Source: Carboxydothermus hydrogenoformans Z-2901 (GTDB lineage Bacteria > Bacillota > Z-2901 > Carboxydothermales > Carboxydothermaceae). Taken from it: DNA of 64,000 nucleotides. A program made the translations under genes and the position numbers. The DNA lies in assembly GCF_000012865.1 (NCBI RefSeq), contig NC_007503.1:1772001-1836000 (forward strand), given 5' to 3'. Positions 62,713 through 64,000 of the stretch are shown piece by piece. The stretch's first letter is position 1. Each line of letters opens with the position of its first letter. The notes below the pieces were generated by a model, which was given only the letters and a program-made list of their open reading frames with translations, ran no database searches and was not told where the DNA came from.

Positions 62713-64000
62713 CAACTTTCTAACTCCTTAACTAATTTTTCCACTAAATCTCTGGCTTTCTCCGTTAATTGTTTAGCTTTCAATAAAGTAATTACTTTAT
62801 CGATTAATACTTCTTCCGATTTTCCGGGTAAGTTTGCAAGTAAAGATATTGTTTCCTGGTAACGGGGAAGGTAACACGGTATCCGATATTTTTCTTCAAT
62901 TAATTTTTTTAAATTTAGCCGGGCCTCGTCTTCCCCGTGAACCAGGTAAATTTGCGCAGGTTTTTGGCTAAACCTTCCGATAAACGCCAGTAACTCCCTC
63001 TGATCGGCATGGGCCGATAAACCATCATAGTGGTAAACTTCCGCCTTAACGGCGATCTCCTCACCCATAATTTTAACCTCTTTTGCTCCATCTAACAACT
63101 TTCGACCCAGGGTATCCTGAGCTTGATAGCCAACCAACAATACCGCCGACTCTGGCCGCCATAAATTATGTTTTAAATGATGGCGTATCCGGCCCGCATC
63201 GGCCATACCTGAAGCAGATATAATAATAGCCCGGCTAATGTTATTAAGCTTTACCGAATCTTCCTGGCTTACCGAAAAATGAAGGCCAGGAAAGGCAAGG
63301 GGATCATCTCCCCGGTTAAGTTTTTCTTTGTACTCTTCATTAAAAAACATCGGATATTTTTTGAAAAGCTTGGTAATTTCCACCGCCAAAGGGCTATCGA
63401 TGTATACATCTATTGGAGGTACTTCCTTATTTTCCACTAAGTCGTTTAAAATATAAATTAAATCCTGGGTCCGCTCCATAGCAAAAGCCGGAATAATTAA
63501 ATTGCCGTTTCTCCTATAAACTTTTTCAATTAAAGATTTTAAAAGAGTTTTTAAATCTCCTTCCTCGGAACGAACCCGGTCACCATACGTACTTTCTAAA
63601 ACTAAAATATCGGTCAAAGGAACTTTTTGCGGTTCTTTCATAAAAGGCCTGCCATTTCGGCCTAAATCGCCGGTAAACAAAATAGTTCTGGTAGCGTCCT
63701 GCCCTTTATATGCAATTTTTATCATAGCCGAACCTAAAATGTGTCCGGCATCAAAAAAAGTAACTTCTAAACCAGGTAAGGGAGTAATGGGTGTTTCCAA
63801 AGGTATTTTTTGAAAATATGCCAAAGCATTAAATGCATCGTCAGCGGTATAAATCGGCTGTAATTCCGGCTTACCTGCCCGTCTTAGTTTTCTGTTTTTT
63901 CTCTCCACTTCCATTTCCTGCACATGTCCGCTATCGGGGAGCATTACCGCCGCTAAATCCACCGTCGGTTCCGTGGCATAAATGGTTCCCTTAAAACCTT
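62712..64000 (-). CDS. MBL-fold beta-CASP RNA exonuclease/endonuclease (5' end outside window)
   Basis: At least 429 codons; the frame is open to the right edge, so the start and the main metal motif (HxHxDH) lie outside. Visible: FFDAGHILGSAMI (third MBL motif), LFTGDLGR, ESTYGDR, the beta-CASP insert with IPAFAMERTQDLIYIL, ISASGMADAGRIRHHLKH, YDGLSAHADQRELL and the C-terminal YLVHGEDEARLNLKKLIEE. Typical of KH-less YSH1/CPSF73-like RNA-processing proteins found in anaerobes. Coupled to pgeF by TGATG. Confidence 0.88.
   Translation of the reverse strand, partial: GFKGTIYATEPTVDLAAVMLPDSGHVQEMEVERKNRKLRRAGKPELQPIYTADDAFNALAYFQKIPLETPITPLPGLEVTFFDAGHILGSAMIKIAYKGQDATRTILFTGDLGRNGRPFMKEPQKVPLTDILVLESTYGDRVRSEEGDLKTLLKSLIEKVYRRNGNLIIPAFAMERTQDLIYILNDLVENKEVPPIDVYIDSPLAVEITKLFKKYPMFFNEEYKEKLNRGDDPLAFPGLHFSVSQEDSVKLNNISRAIIISASGMADAGRIRHHLKHNLWRPESAVLLVGYQAQDTLGRKLLDGAKEVKIMGEEIAVKAEVYHYDGLSAHADQRELLAFIGRFSQKPAQIYLVHGEDEARLNLKKLIEEKYRIPCYLPRYQETISLLANLPGKSEEVLIDKVITLLKAKQLTEKARDLVEKLVKELES

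Overview
The window reads as a chromosomal segment of a thermophilic, anaerobic, spore-forming Firmicute. The complete spoIIIAA-AH operon, SpoIIIA-style gene order, DivIVA/SepF/YlmH cluster, CdaA and Asp23-family genes point to Firmicutes. An OLE RNA, an NfnAB transhydrogenase, a probable selenocysteine codon and large CCG-domain iron-sulfur flavoproteins point to an anaerobic extremophile. The best guess from general resemblance is Carboxydothermus (C. hydrogenoformans-like); this is an inference and was not checked against a database.

Layout. From 0 to 31 kb almost everything is on the minus strand. Read in the direction of transcription, this part runs: xdhC-like pair; uraA; cdaA-cdaR-FAD protein-glmM-[glmS ribozyme]-glmS; a small zinc-ribbon gene; spoIIIAA-AH; a carboxyltransferase/AccB fusion plus accC; asp23-amaP-DUF2273-nusB; a TsaD-like gene; nfnA-nfnB; xseA-xseB-ispA-[OLE RNA]-oapA-dxs-tlyA; nadK and a partial mnmM/ytqB. 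From 31 to 42.5 kb the strands are mixed: two tandem NhaD/ArsB-type permeases, an ADP-ribosylglycohydrolase, an orphan sensor kinase, a frameshifted gene, a 29-residue mini-gene, a probable selenoprotein next to apt, a GAF-GGDEF-HD-GYP protein, an rRNA m5C methyltransferase and a TetR regulator. From 42.6 to 54.8 kb is an organic-acid block: two giant FAD/iron-sulfur oxidoreductases, an oxalate/formate-type MFS transporter, actP plus DUF485, and a cNMP-CBS-DUF294 signalling protein with an exonuclease. From 54.8 to 64 kb the minus strand carries the ylm/division cluster (pgeF, yggS, sepF, proC, yggT, ylmH, divIVA) interrupted by phoP-phoR-phoU and an HlyD-like gene, with a beta-CASP nuclease entering from the right edge.

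How the genes work together. The left third joins isoprenoid precursor synthesis (dxs, ispA) to a large structured RNA and its membrane partner. The glm/cda region links cell-wall amino sugar supply (glmM, and glmS under ribozyme control) to c-di-AMP synthesis. The 42-54 kb block looks like oxidation of 2-hydroxy acids coupled to anion and acetate transport; matching palindromes in the promoters suggest that the TetR protein controls itself and the first oxidoreductase.

Most notable observations: (1) an in-frame UGA in a CxxU motif followed at once by a SECIS-like hairpin (37.7-38.0 kb), a thioredoxin-fold selenoprotein that would normally be called as a truncated 73-residue protein; (2) the OLE RNA with a perfect 11-bp terminal helix and its own sigma-A-type promoter; (3) a glmS ribozyme separated from glmS by about 430 nt of unusual repeat-rich leader; (4) a carboxyltransferase domain fused to an AccB-type carrier at the usual accB locus; (5) the TetR operator set.
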